The notes: generated from the sequence alone by a model not told the origin. Shown: positions 22,187 to 35,025, counted from the first letter of the stretch. The stretch is DNA of 64,000 bases from Moniliophthora roreri (GCA_001466705.2 LATX02000024.1:186001-250000); one strand, 5' to 3'. Made by a program: numbers and translations.

Positions 22187-24971
22187 CTACAATACCAACT
22201 CTTCGAGCTGATACAGACCAATGCCCATCCCTGCCTGATCCTGAGCCAGCTTTCTCCTTTGCCTCCAATCGCCTACAGGTGCTTTCTTTACCTCACTAGC
22301 CTCCTGAGCATTCTTGATAGCCTTCGTATGCGCTGCAGCGAACACCTGTAATGACCCACCAAGCTTCTCCGCCTCATCAATCGAGGTAATCTCACTGTTG
22401 ATTCTGGATTGAATTCGTTTGAGGATCTTGTGTGATGATGGGCTTTGGACGAGGTTGATGAAGGAAATGTCAAGCAGAGTTTGCAGGAAGAATAGGATCT
22501 GGAAGTGAAACAAGTCAATGACGACGAGCGGCTGACGATTTGTGATAGAACAGTACCTCAGCCAACGGTGGTATAGCATCAAGTTTCTTCTCTTGCTCAG
22601 ACTTCACGATAATGACACCATGCTCGTTTCTGTCCAGCAACTTCTTCGAAGGTAACAGCGGGAATTCTCGAGACGTCCATTGTGATATCCACCCGTCGAG
22701 AACACCGAGTAGACACATGATATCATCCACGTCTACCAAGTAGCGTTTTAGTGCGAAACGCAATGGGGTCTGAGAGACTTGATATCGGATGCAAAGGTTA
22801 AGGAAGTTTTGTAGCGTTGGCATGTCGTCCTGCATCGGGGTAATGGTGTCGATCTGCATAGCGTCACCATCATCACCATTATCGGGGATGGGCTGTTGAG
22901 TATGTCGATGCCGCGCTAATACGTATCGTAGAGTGTCAATTATCTCCAGTTCTCGCAAATCAGGGACGGTGGTGAATGCTAGAGATATAGAGGACTGGTA
23001 GGCATCAGTAACAATCCCAAAGGACAGATGCAGGGGACATACCCAGTCATTTCGTAACCGGAGAGCAGGAAGCAGCCCGGACTCGATCATGTTTGTGCTC
23101 ACTGCCTTCTTCTCAAGTAGATGCCGTACTACTTGGGAAGAGTACGTGACATTTTGCGGTTGTGTAGGGCGAAGAACTATGTTCAAGACATCCTTGACAA
23201 AGGCATACCCGTACACAAGGCGAGGTGCAGAGCTCTAAAGGTAAAGTCAACCTGGGAATGGCAGTCATACCGGAAAGCTATCATTACCTCTTCGCCACCG
23301 TCCGAATTCTTTTTCTTCGACGCAACAGCTTCCAGCTCTCGCTTCTCCCACGTAAAGAATGCATCATTGGCATTTTGCGGGCGGCTAGAGTTCATCGCAG
23401 ATCGCATGTCCGCGATAACCTTCTTCCTACCAGCATCGTACGGCTCTGCACTCGGGCCTACACCTTCCTCTTTAGCCAGCCATGCAGCACCACCTGCAGC
23501 TCGTCCCATCGCATTTATGATACTTGAAGTGGGTGGCACCACGACAGGGACGACGAGCACAGTTGCCGAGGCACTGCTTGATGACTTGCGTCGATCTGAT
23601 GAAGGCATCTGAGGGGATAGAACCAGAAGAACGCTAGACGAAGTCATTGCGTCTGCTAGCTGGAACGCAATTTTGTCGCTGGAAAGGGTAGAAGGTAGAG
23701 GTATTGTTCGAGATGCGAGAAGAACAGAGAACTGCAAGTCCCATAACAAGAGTGCAATGTCACGATCTTTCGTGAGCCCTGCAATGAGGACGTGAGAGGA
23801 GCCGAGAGAGATTATGGTAACTTCCTTCTCTTGGGCAGAAGAGATGAAAGACAAAGAAGTTGATAAGCGAAGCGTATCCGGAAGCGCAGTCAAGGATAAC
23901 TTGTCGTCTACCGACTTGAGCTCCATTGAATACCAATATCCCTTGGTCGCTGCAAGGTAGCATAAATATATGGATGAAACAATACAAAAGAGATCTCTTA
24001 CTAAGGATACTCAAGAAACCCGTTGAGGAACAGGATATATCGCAAATCTGGGATCCAATAAGTAGAAATTCAATCCCGACATCGAAGGCGCTTACCTCTC
24101 CTTGTATTGATAGTGTCTCGTCTCCAAGTTCGACGAACGTATTCGTATCAGCATCGACAGCAATGACTGATATTCGATATCCGTCTTTTGACCTCAAGAG
24201 GGAAATTATGATTGCAGCTTGAGCGGGTGTCGAATGTGGTGGTAAATATCGGCATTTTTGTCGGGAGAAAATAAATTGTTTAATGTTGGAGGAACTTGAA
24301 GTCGCTTCCCGGGTTGCTAGGACCTTCATCTCGTCATCCAGGAGCGTCCACCCACCGCTAGGTGAAGATGCCAATAACCGAGACGGTAGCTCAGGATTCG
24401 TGTATAGGCCAGATATTGGATGTGAGAGCTATTATCGCCTTGCATGTCAAATGAATCTCGAAACCAGAAGTTATGAAGAAATCCAAACGTACTGTAACCA
24501 CCCTTTTCTTTTGACTTGCTCGATCCGCAATCGAGCTAGACAAGTTTTCGTTCCACATCCATATTGTCTTGTTGACATCCTCCTCTGGAGTATCTGAAGA
24601 TGAAGATATTCCTGCATATGTCGTACAAATATGGTCTGCGCCTTTGACGACACTGCGCGACACGGGTGAACAGCAAAAGATTATGGTTGGTCCCAAGGTG
24701 TGAGATATTATTGGATGAAGATTTGATGGCTGAAACAAATATTACCGGTCAGTCTCATATCATTGAAAAAAGTTTTCAAACTCACGTCAAGTACATGAAC
24801 ACCATCACCGTGAGCCGCTACTGTGACATACCCCTCCGAACTCCCCTGTCCTCTGCTATGGTGCGTAGCATAGACCTCCGATAATTTTGCAGCAGATTTT
24901 CCGGATTTTGATGCACGTTGGGGTATGCTGTATGTGGAAAGTGTGAAAGGTTCGCCAACCGAAGTCTCCAT
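22187..24971 (-). CDS. nucleolar protein of the NOL11/Utp8 type
   Basis: Eight exons, 24971-24786, 24729-24493, 24428-24096, 24047-24002, 23949-23288, 23234-23043, 22994-22557 and 22498-22187, encode about 801 residues. The first half has beta-propeller-like repeats (ISGLYTNPELPSRLL, DISCSSTGFLSILT, GYWYSMELKSVDDKLSL); the second half is helical. The C-terminus (ILFFLQTLLDISFINLVQSP ... GIGLYQLEELVL) matches the end of NOL11 (LLDAHFTVLV...LYxIExLEL). NOL11/Utp8 proteins belong to the t-UTP complex that links rDNA transcription with early 18S pre-rRNA processing. The intron at 23042-22995 is 48 nt and in frame, so it could be missed; its GTATGT, CTGAT and CTACCAG signals are good. The start is the only ATG before the first propeller blade. 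Confidence 0.78.
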
Positions 24972-25099
24972 TGTGGTAATCGTTGTTGGTGCAAAAATTT
25001 CCCAGTACCGTTCTGATTGGTAGGGACAGTCGTGGGAAGGGTCTTCATCCCAGACGCAATCTCATCTCATCTTATCTCTCCTCTTGCTTTCGCACAGGG

Positions 25100-25270
25100 A
25101 CCTTTCTTTGGACCGCAATGGTTCGCTCGTTTTGGGTAGTATGGACACAAACCTTCTGATCGGGCTGCGAGTCTAAGCGGTACCAATGGATTATTGGGTT
25201 CTCCCGCAGTGACAGAGTAATTCGCCAGAGACGCTCGAGAAAACTTGTATGGATATAGTCGTATTCGGTT
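25100..25270 (+). pseudogene. decayed duplicate of the 3' end of the molybdopterin gene
   Basis: This stretch aligns by eye with 28228-28380 of the complete gene: shared blocks include CCAATGGATT, TTCGCCAGAGA and GCTCGAGAAA in the same order and spacing, with many substitutions. The reading frame is lost. It lies about 0.9 kb upstream of the start of the intact gene, in the same orientation, so it is probably the leftover end of a former tandem copy. Confidence 0.6.
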
Positions 25271-26028
25271 TCCATGTAAAAAATTTAGAAATGGGGACCG
25301 GAAGCAGATATTGCCGCGCTTTACACCAAGGTGTCAAAAGCTCTGTCTGCCTCGACCATTCCCGGATCGTCGTTGATGTACAAGTGCCTTCCTCTACATC
25401 TGCTAACCCCAGGGAGGCGAAAAGACTGCCCAACTCTCAACTTCCAACAGCACCTGGTACCATTAAGCTTAACACCTCCAAACAGAGAGAGTATGAAGGC
25501 GGAGCGCACAGTTGCTCCAAGGCTCGAGTTCTACTATCGCTTATGGGACAAGAAAACAGCAATCTGAATTCTACATCTGCATTCGTGCAGCCGCAAGCCA
25601 ATTGCGACAGACCAATGAGCAGGCAAGAAGATCATGATTATTGAATACAAAGGGTATTTTGACTAGGTGGACGATGATATCTTCTATGACTTTGGGAGGA
25701 AGATGGGGAGAGAGCATGAGGAGCAGGCACAGGTCGGACGAGTGCCGGATGCCGGGCCGGCTTACTGCCTTAATTTGGGCAAGTCACATCCAATTGTGCT
25801 AATCACAATCCAGAATGGCCAGTACTATTACCACTACTTCTTTTCCTACTATGACCTATGTCATTACCTTTTCCTTTTGAAAGGGCTAGCAAAGCTATTT
25901 GTGCTCGAGCAAAGTATGAGGTTCGTCAATCGAAGGGATACAATTTCCTTTCCCAGTCACACGACCATGGGAAGGATTACATTTCTTACATATGTACCTT
26001 CCCTCTTCATCTTACCTCTCTCTTGCTA

Positions 26029-28401
26029 ATGTCTCCTATTCGCGTCGCAGTCCTCACAGGTTTGTATCAATATGAATTGTCCTTTCTTTGGACTCATAGG
26101 ATACAGTGAGCGATACAGCGAGCTCAGATGCTAGTGCCGATAAATCTGGTCCCACGATCAGGGAAATATTCAACCAAGATTCTTCGAAATTCCAATGTGT
26201 GCAGGACCAGATCGTGCCAGACGAGGGACCATCAATTCAAAGAGCTGTCAAGGCATGGGTAGACTCGGGTGGAGTGGATTGGATAGTAACTACAGGAGGA
26301 ACAGGATTCGGGGTACGAGATTGCACGCCAGTAGTAAGCTGTCTCATTCTGTCACACTGCAAGATCCTCATGCTGTCTAGGCTATTTCTGTCCTACTCGA
26401 ACGAGAAGCATCCGGAATAGTTCACTTACTGTTGTCGACATCCCTTCAGAAGACCCCATTCGCCGCATTGTCGCGACCAGTCGCTGGAACAATCAGAAAC
26501 ACCCTTATCGTTACTCTTCCAGGCAGCGTTAAGGCAGTTAAGGAGAATATGGATGCACTTCTTTCAAACGGTGTAGTTGAACATGCTATAGACCTTATAA
26601 GGGGAGGTTCTGGTCGTGAAGTACACGCAACACTAGCCAAGGCTGGCTCCATCTCAAGCAGTAGTGGACATACCCATCATCATCATCACCACCACCACCA
26701 CAATCACCATCCTCCTCAACCTAGGATCCCCCAGATTCTCTCGCACGATCCCTCTCAAGCCGGTATGAATGGATGATTATCTATCACCCTGGCATTTCGC
26801 TGATGCTTCTTGCAGTTTCCACGCGACACCGTGTATCCCCGTACCCTCTCATTTCATACGATGACGCTATGGCAATAATATATGCCACCATCTCCCGGCT
26901 GCCCGCCGAAAGAAGAAAGGTGAATCATGAAGAGCCGTTACCCGGCAACTTCGATTCTGATATATTATCTGCAGGTTGACGCGTCATTGAAAGGCTTCGT
27001 ACTGGCAGAAGACGTTTATTCGCCTTCAGACTTCCCGCCCAATGCAACTACCAGTGTCGATGGATATGCCGTGACATGTAAGTCGCCGTGAGGCTCTGAG
27101 AACGACTCCTCTGCTCATCAGAATTCGTAGCTTCAACCCTTCCCGGCGTTTACAAGGTAGTCACCTCATCAACACATTCTCTTTCCAGCCCACCTCCTGA
27201 AGGTACAATCTACCGCATCAACACTGGTGCACAGCTACCGGTCGGTACGGATGCTGTGATTATGGTGGAAGACACTCGCCTTGTATCTACGCACGAAGAC
27301 GGAGAAGAGAAAGAGGTAGAGACACTCGCGCAGGTACCTCCAGGAGAAAACGTTCGGAGTCCAGGCTCTGATGTTCGGAAAGAAGATCTCGCTCTGCAAA
27401 AAGGCGAGCGAATTACGAGCGCTGGAGGAGAGATTGGCACACTCACCTTTGTTGGTCGCAAAGAGGTTTGCAGTTATACTACGCTATTAACATTGGAGGA
27501 TGTGTTTCTCATCAGAGCTCTAGGTGGAGGTGTACAAGAAACCGGTTGTTGCGATTCTCAGTACTGGGAACGAAATTATTGACCTGAATACTTCTACCTC
27601 ATTATCATCGGAATCTTGGAATTCATGGGATACCAATAGACCCTCTCTGCAAGCTACTCTCGAAGGAATAGGATACGAAGTTGTCGACCTTGGTATCGTT
27701 CGAGACGAGTTTGTCCCTTTACCTTCCCTCAACGCTTCCTACCTACTAACCCTACCATAGAATCCAGTCCCATGTCTCCGCTATCCAAACCGGACTCGAC
27801 AAAGCCGACATCATCCTAACCACCGGTGGAACCTCCATGGGCCCTTCTGATCTCCTTAAACCCGTCATCGAGCGAAACTTCCAGGGAACGATACATTTCG
27901 GTCGTGTTACTCTTAAACCAGGGAAACCGACCACATTCGCTACAATCCCCCTTCCAGATGGCTCCCATAAACCAATATTTGCGTTACCGGGAAACCCAGC
28001 ATCTGCATTGGTGACGTTTTATGTCTTTGTTCTGCCTGCGTTGAGAAGACTTGGTGGTTGGCCGGATAAGTTGTGCAAGTTGCCTACCGTGAGGGTCGAG
28101 GTACGTAGATCCAGAGTTTTGCTTTTTAGAGCAAAAGGATTTTGACGACTCATACTTGTTCAAGTTGCAAACACCCATGAGATTAGATACGAGAACCGAG
28201 TTTCATCGTGTAATTATTCGGTCGGACGAAGATGGGCTGAAAGCATTCAGTACTGGTGGACAACGATCCAGTCGGGTAGCTAGTTTGAGTGGTGCCAATG
28301 GATTGGTCGTTCTTCCACAACGGCAGAGTGGTTCGCCAGAGATGCTCGAGAAAGGAGCCAAGGCGAATGCTATTGTTATTGGGGAGATACAAATTGTGTA
28401 G
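26029..28401 (+). CDS. gephyrin/Cnx1-like molybdopterin biosynthesis protein (MogA-MoeA fusion)
   Basis: Nine exons, 26029-26059, 26107-26333, 26381-26762, 26816-26919, 26975-27077, 27131-27465, 27524-27708, 27761-28100 and 28165-28401, encode 647 residues. Residues 1 to about 165 form the MogA-like (G) domain (VAVLTVSDTAS, VTTGGTGFGVRDCTP), which adenylylates molybdopterin. From about 213 on is the MoeA-like (E) domain (NATTSVDGYAV, VAILSTGNEI, TTGGTSMGPSD, ALPGNPASA, C-terminal domain IV), which inserts molybdate. The domain order G-E is that of animal gephyrin and fungal CnxE. The linker holds a His run (about residues 183-196). Convergent with the ribonucleotide reductase gene. Start chosen at the ATG before PIRVAVLT. 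Confidence 0.92.
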
Positions 28402-28607
28402 GAATATACTTTGACGAGGTACTGTAATGATACAAGCACACGTTTGAACGTCAAATTCAATGAATCCTTCGTTAGACTATTATTACAATTGGATGTACAG
28501 GAAACTCTCAAAGCAATGGGCTCGACAATAACGATAATAAGTTCTAGGAGGGGGTGTCGCAGGCGGAGAGTAAATAGATACATGTAGAAATGGAAAGAAA
28601 TGAACCT

Positions 28608-30082
28608 CTAGAAATCCTCATCAAGCACACTAACGAAAGCAGATCAGCAATTTGAGCAACTCTATACACAAATGGTACTCACAATGCCTTCGATGTCGAT
28701 TGAGCACTCGTCTCAGAATGGTTAATGCCAGCCTTGGAGTAATCAGATACTCGCTTCTCGAAGAAGTTTGTCTTTCCTTGCAACGAAATCATGTCCATGA
28801 AGTCGAAGGGGTTGGTGCTGTTGTAGATCTTGTCGTTACCCAAAGCAACGAGCAGGCGGTCGGCAACAAACTCGATGTACTGACACATGAGCTTAGCGTT
28901 CATTCCGATGAGTGAGACGGGGAGAGCATCTGCAAGATACGTGTAAGCTACAATCAATTTGTTACAAGAATAGGTGACGCATACCGGTGAGGAACTCCTG
29001 CTCAATCTTGACTGCTTCGGTGATAATCCGCTTGACAGTGTCGGGATGAGGGCGACGCTTCAGGTGGCTAAAGAGAAGGCAGGCAAAGTCGGTGTGCATG
29101 CCCTCGTCACGGCTGATGAGCTCATTGGAGAAGGTCAAGCCAGGCATCAGCCCTCGCTTCTTCATCCAGAAGATGGCGGCGAATGAACCGGAGAAGAAAA
29201 TGCCTTCTACCGCTGCAAACGCGACAAGGCGTTCACCGAATGTTGAACGCTTGTCCGAGATCCATCGGAGAGCCCAGTCAGCCTTACGCTTGACACAAGG
29301 AATGGTTTCAACAGCATCGAAGAGGTGTTCGCGTTGTCGAGGGTCTTTGATGTAGGTGTCGATGAGGAGGGAGTATGTCTCGGAATGAATATTTTCCATC
29401 ATGATCTGGAAACCGTAGAAACAACGCGCTTCGGCGGCCTGAACTTCATTTGAGAAACGTTCCACGAGGTTTTCGTTAACAATGCCGTCTGAAGCGGCGA
29501 AGAAAGCGAGGACATGAGAGATGAAGTGACGCTCGTTGTCATTCATGCGGTTGTTCCAGTCGTGCAAGTCTTTGGATAGATCCATTTCTTCCGCAGTCCA
29601 GAATGATGCTTCTGCTTTTTTGTACATTTGCCAGATCTGAAAACGCGTAACAACTGTCAGAATGTGTCGCTTAGCTTAGCGGTATGGTTACGTGTCACAC
29701 ACCTCGGGATACTGGATAGGGAAGAGGACGAAGCGACGTTTAGACTCCTTGAGAAGGGGTTCCTCGCCTGCGAAACATATGGGTACTCCAATTCGCATAA
29801 AACGCGGCAAATAACTCACTCTCAGGCAATTCGACATCCCCAACGAATCTTTTCCTCAGCTCTTCAATATCTTCCTCATCTTCGGTGTCGTCGTCAACGA
29901 GAGGAATGATTTTCCCCTTCTTGGTCGGCGACTTGAGCGAGAATGCTTGAAGGGCAGCTGCAGCCTACGCACGTTTGTTAGTACAATGAAAGATTCGCGA
30001 CACGACGCGTAGGGCATACCTTTTTCGAGGGTGTCGCAGTAGGAGAGGCAGGACGACGGAGGACGTCAGCAACGGGAGACAT
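28608..30082 (-). CDS. RNR2: ribonucleotide reductase small subunit (R2, class Ia)
   Basis: Six exons, 30082-30020, 29964-29820, 29767-29703, 29636-28985, 28929-28683 and 28629-28608, encode 397 residues. Di-iron ligand motifs are complete: [13 protein letters not shown], the [17 protein letters not shown] helix (two Glu/His ligands and the radical Tyr) and [11 protein letters not shown]. The last exon of 22 nt adds the conserved C-terminal tail FVLDEDF that docks on the large subunit. The enzyme makes dNDPs from NDPs for DNA synthesis. The N-terminal extension is acidic ([12 protein letters not shown]). No MCB-like cell-cycle box was identified with confidence in the promoter. Confidence 0.97.
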
Positions 30083-30887
30083 TTTAAATAGAGTAGACCA
30101 GTGATGGGTTCGCTGAGAAATATACAGGAGAAGGTGACGGTTGAGAGTGAAGAGAAAGAAAGACCAGTTCGCGTTTTTAACATTCAACAACTGCCGTGGG
30201 AATAAACGTGATCGCTTGTGTACGCGTGCTCCGGTTCATACGGACGTGACTTGTCCATCACTGTCACCATTGCTCGCGTCATCGAGGGATCATTCGATGG
30301 GTACACACACGGGTTTAGGAAAAAAATCAGTTAGCCAGATTTCAGCCGGAAACTGCACCTGATTCATCAGGGAGCTGGTAGAACAAAAGGTAAGCAGAAA
30401 TGACTGCAGAAATTGGGTGATTCTGAACTTCTGACCTGACACATGAAAGGAAAGGAATCAAGAAGCATTTCAGTGGGCAGGAAGCCAAGTCTGAAATACA
30501 GACAATAAGACACTCTGAAATCCTTCCATATTTGGAGACAATTGGCCTACATTTCTGGTCTTCTGAAAAAAAGTCCATTCAGGTAAGCTTTCTGGGCTTC
30601 CTGAAATGCCCCCAATCAGACTGCCTGAAACTGGCTGCTGTGGGCCAGTGGAAAAATATCTGGTAGACATATTTGACCCAAATCTGCTGCTGTTGTGAAA
30701 CTCCCAAAGCTTCAACTGAAATGCAGTGTTTTAGTAATCTCAGAAATGACGCATATTAGCATTCATTTCAGTGTGTCAAAGTTCTTGCCTTTTTCTTCAC
30801 CTTTCTGATGGTCCTAAAGTGCTCCTGATTGGTTGAGTTCCAGCTCAAAATTTGGGGCAACTTAAACTTCATGATTCTGGACACCTT
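30083..30887. other. boundary between gene-rich DNA and the transposon nest
   Basis: The first 250 bp are the promoter side of the ribonucleotide reductase gene. From about 30,340 the composition changes: CpG becomes rare and TpG/CpA frequent, as in the transposons that follow. No coding frame is convincing. It lies where the integrase of Gypsy-1 would be expected, but no integrase motif is visible, so this is probably another decayed repeat. Confidence 0.5.
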
Positions 30888-33774
30888 TCAATTTACTATA
30901 TTCTGTTCCATGCCTTGATGCAGTAACTGCTCTAAGGCCGACTTGTGAAAGTTGTCCAGGCCCAACCTCTCTGCTATCTCAGTCCCTAGTTCCAGGTTGA
31001 TTCCCTTCATGAAAAGTTGGTCTGGTAAAAGGATAATGTCTTTGTTATCATTATCTTCTTCTCTGCTTTTGTTATTTTGCCATGAAAGTGCATCTGCCTG
31101 CATCATCGATGTACCAGGCATATGGATGAGACTGAGGTCGAATTCCAATAATAACAGACTCCACCTGGCCTGTCGTCGGTTGAGCTTTTGGGCTGATCGG
31201 AAATATGTAAGGTTCTTATGGTCAGATAAGACCACTACCTTGTATTTTCCTCCCATCAGATAATGTCGCCACTCTGTCAGAGCTCTTGTTATCGCTAAGA
31301 GTTCACAATCATAGATCTCATAGTTCTGCTCCGTTGGTGAGAAGGATTTCAACAAGTATCCACAAGGGTGCCATTCCCCGTCTGATCCTTGCTGTCGAAG
31401 TACCACTCCAGTTGCCCATTTAGAGGTGTCTGCTTCTATTACAAAAGGTTTATCCATGTCTGGCATAAGGAGCACAGGCTCCAAGAGAAACTTCTTTTTG
31501 AAAAGATCAAATGCAATTTGACATGCCATAGTCCATTCAAATTTCTGTGATTTTCGTGTAAGGTTGTGGACACTACATACGAGGTGTTCTTTTTATGCTA
31601 TTAATACAAAGGAAATACACTCAGAATACTTCTATATATTTGCTTCCAGACAACACTCAGAAAATTCTATTAGTTTCAAGCTATCATCACATAGTGAAAA
31701 CAGCAAGCATACTCTGGATTTTAATTTCCAGAAGAGTCAGTGTTTTTTGATTATTTTATAATAATAAAGTTATAGAATTATCCTTTAATTTTCTAATTAC
31801 AAATATACTAAATTTTCTGCCTTATAAAATAGTGAGAAAACATTTAGAAAACATTTAGAAAACAAATATAAGATTTTGAATTTTATATTAAAGGAAACAT
31901 GTTAAATACAAAAGGAAAACTAAATGAAAACTATCTAAGAACTGCTTTAAAATATAGTGTTTTCACATGATTTTCCTACTATTTTCCTAGTGTTTTCCTA
32001 GTGTTTTCTCTGACTTTCCCACAATAGAAAATGTAGAATTTTTATCTTATCTTATCAGCATTTTCTGAGCATCTTCAACTAGAGAAAATTTAATGTTTTC
32101 TCAGTATGGAAATTATTCTAATATATTGTATCATCTATTAATTCTCAGAATTTGAAAATTCCATATCTTTTGCTGCTGAAAATTTAGTATTCTCCAGGCA
32201 TATTCTTGTTGAGAGGACACAATTGAAATTTAGAATTTATATATGGTTTTATAAAAATTCTCTTTGCAAGAAGATTAAGTGCTTTCTCAATCAGAAAACC
32301 ATGTTAAAAGAACACCTTGTACGTAGTGGGAGCTGTGCTAGCTGCACATATTTTCTGATGAATTTCCAATAGAAGTTTCCAAATCCTAAGAAGGCTCATA
32401 CTCCTTTGACCATCTTTGGAGGTTCCCATTCTGTTATTCCCACTAGTTTTACAGGATCCATGGCGATGTAGTCCAGTCAAATCACCATACCTAAAAAGAT
32501 GACTTCTGCTACATTGAATTCACATTTCTCTGGTTTGAAGTAGAGATCATGTTTCCTGATTTGACACATCAGCCTTTCAGTCCTTTCTTGATGCTCCTTC
32601 CAGTCCTTCAAGAATAGAAGGATGTCGTCCATGTAAACGACGCACCATCCTTCATCGATGAAGTCGGAGAGGATGTCATTCATGAAAGCTTGAAACATTG
32701 TGGGTGAATTGCTGAGTCTGAAAAATATGACCATTGGTTCAAACAGTCTTTGATTTGTTTTGAAAGCTGCCTTCCACTGATCTCTGTCTTTAATTTGTAC
32801 ATTGTTATATCTGTTCCTGAAGTCTAATTTCATAAAAACATTTGCTCCTTTTAACTTGTCAAGGAGTTCCGATATTAAGAGAAGAGGGTATGCGTTCTTT
32901 ATTGTTCCTTTATTTAGTTCCCGGTAGTCTTGCGTGGGCCTCAACGCCCCCTTTTCCTTTTTTGCCACAAAGAAGAAGGGAGAGGCCATCAGAGATTTAG
33001 ACTTCTGGATATATCCCTTCTGTAAGTTTTCCTCTAAGAACTTGTCTTGTTCCTTCTGTTTGCCTGGGCTAAATGGGTAAAGTTTGCAGTTTCGCAGTAT
33101 GAAATCGGGTTTGAGCTCAATGGCATAATCATAAGACCGAGAGGGGGGAAATCGTTCTGCCTTCCTCTTTCCGAAGCGATCTTGATATCCTTGGAGGTAG
33201 GAAGGGATCAATTCATCTATCTCCCTCTTGACTTCTCGTTGCTGATGTGCTAGCCCCTGTGATGCAGTGATCTTTGCTCCAATCAGCACTTCTACAGGAG
33301 CATGATCGAGAATGTCTGTGAACCTTCTGATCTGTAATTTCCTTTTCAGTAGGAATCTCACTTCTCTGGTTTCCTAATCAATTTGGGGGTTGTGGTAACA
33401 AAGCCATGGAAGCCCCAGGATCATACTTTTATCTCCAATTCCTGATATCATGAAGTTTTCTCTAAATTCCTTTCCTGCTATTTTGAATTTGAGCTCCACT
33501 ATGTGGGATATCTATGCAGTTTTGTTTGGTGTTCCATCTACATTGAATACCTTGATCTTTTCAGGGAGTTGGATCCATTTCTTCCCCAGTTTCCTTGTGA
33601 GAGCTTTACTAATGAATCTTCCTCCTGCTCCTGAATCTAATAAAGCTTGTGTTTCAATGATTTCGGTTCCCACTTTGTACTGAAGAGGAATATGCATAGA
33701 ATTTTGGTCCATTCTAGCTAGTACAAAGTGCGAAATGGTTACAGGCAGTGGAGACATCATCCTCTTCTGCTGCT
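30888..33774 (-). pseudogene. Gypsy-1 pol (protease, RT, RNase H), interrupted
   Basis: The protease motif ALLDSGAGGRFIS follows gag in the -1 frame (33760-33512). RT at 33361-32330 has [12 protein letters not shown] and YMDD ([10 protein letters not shown]) motifs; a TAG near 33377 replaces a Trp codon (TGG in Gypsy-2's IDWRSGE position). RNase H at 31567-30888 has FVIEADTSKWATG, the YEIYDCELLAI helix and LSDHKNLTYF. The two parts join in frame once the 758-bp insertion and one GGA copy are skipped. The end is truncated before any integrase. Confidence 0.8.
31571..32328. mobile_element. non-autonomous CACTA-like (EnSpm/CMC) DNA element, copy 1
   Basis: The 758-bp AT-rich insert starts CACTACATACGAGGTGTTCT and ends with its near-exact inverse (AGAACACCTTGTACGTAGTG). 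GGA is present on both sides (31568-31570, 32329-32331), a 3-bp target duplication. CACTA ends plus 3-bp duplications define the CACTA/EnSpm superfamily. Skipping the element and one GGA restores a continuous RT-RNase H frame of Gypsy-1, which proves a precise insertion. It has no protein frame and contains short direct repeats such as CCTAGTGTTTTC. Confidence 0.85.
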
Positions 33775-35025
33775 TTAAAAACCCTCCAGTTTCATGAGAT
33801 CAATCAACAAGTTTTCTTCTTCTTCCAGCTGATTGTTCACCAGTGCCTTGATTTTGGCATACCATTCCTCTCTCGTCAGTTTCCTTGGTTCTTCCTGCTT
33901 CTTCTCTTCCTTCTTTGGACTGTCTGGACAGTCCCTGATTTGATGGCCTCCTCTTCCGCAGCAGAAACATAATCCCTTCACCATGTATTCCTTTTGGTCT
34001 ATCTCCGAAATCTGTTTAATGGCAACTCCTTCCTTCTTTCAGAAGTTTTGGTTTGGCTTTCTTCCATTATCTTTGTCCCATGTCTTTCCATATTCTTGGG
34101 CCTGTTTGTAACTTTCATCGAAGAGGATTGCAGCATTCATCCAGTCCTTGATGTTGGTAGGTGCTCCTTCAGATTGGGTCATGATTTTCAGCACTAAGCT
34201 CTTGGGTAACCCTCGTTTAAATGCCATGATCTGCGCTGCATCATTGTATCTGGTCTGCTTAGCCAAATAAGAAAACTGATACATGTATTCATTGGCTCTT
34301 TCCGTCATCTTCAAGTCCTGAAGCTTTAACTGAGCTTCTAGTGTGGTATCGAGAGGTTTGAAAGATGTTTTGAAGTCTTCCATGAAGTCCTCCCATGAGA
34401 CCTTTTCTGCTTCTGGATCGAATGCAAGCAGAAGATCCATTTTGTCATTCTTCCAGAACTCTCCTGGACCATTAGTCATATAGGAGAGGAGGAAAAGCTT
34501 CTTTGCTTGGTCCGTGGTGAATGCTCTGGGGTTAAGGGCGATGTATAGCAATACTTCCCTAAGGAATTTCTTTGCCTCCTTCCAATACCCTTCGAAAGCT
34601 CTCGGCAATGCCACTTTTACTTCTTTCTCAGCTGCTACTACCTGTACTGGTACGGTGGCACTGATTGTCACTTCTTCTGCTGTTGGCTCTACCTTAGGCC
34701 TACTTCCCAAAGGTTTCTTATCCTCCAACATCTCTTCAATCTGAGGTTGTTTGGTCGATCTGGGGCTGTTCTTTAGTGTGTGAAGGAGGTGTTGAAATGG
34801 GTCTGATTCCTCTGCTGAGGTCAAGAAGGTATTCAATATATCAAGTTTGGCCTTCTTTGGTGTAGAAGGAGATGTTTCTTCTTCGGATCTGATCTTCCCT
34901 AAGCCAGTCGTGATGGATAATGGGGTTAAGGTTCTCCTTGTTTTGAGGTGCTCTCCTGGTGTCTCTGTTGGTACTGGATTCGTTGGTGATGGCAATGGCG
35001 AGGGGGTCAATAGTTCCCTGTGCAA
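33775..35025 (-). pseudogene. Gypsy-1 gag (capsid and zinc knuckle)
   Basis: A 328-codon frame (35025-34039) holds the capsid-like region (AFEGYWKEAKKFL, FKTSFKPLDTT, YMYQFSYLAKQTRYND). After a break near 34039 the frame at 33984-33775 carries the zinc knuckle C-F-C-C-G-R-G-G-H-Q-I-R-D-C and the end of gag (LMKLEGF, TAA at 33777-33775). The natural ATG may lie upstream, near 35153, where an MPPW-like start is seen. The end, GAG GGT TTT TAA, is the same as in Gypsy-2. Confidence 0.75.
33778..33784 (-). promoter_or_regulatory. putative -1 ribosomal frameshift site of Gypsy-1 (G GGT TTT)
   Basis: GAG GGT TTT TAA ends gag; in the -1 frame the text goes on into LKQQKRMMSPLPV and the protease. See the matching site in Gypsy-2. 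Confidence 0.55.

Noticed and set aside
30342..30887. Gypsy-1 integrase in the 3' flank of RNase H
   Set aside because: No HHCC or DDE motif in any minus-strand frame; another repeat seems to have replaced it.
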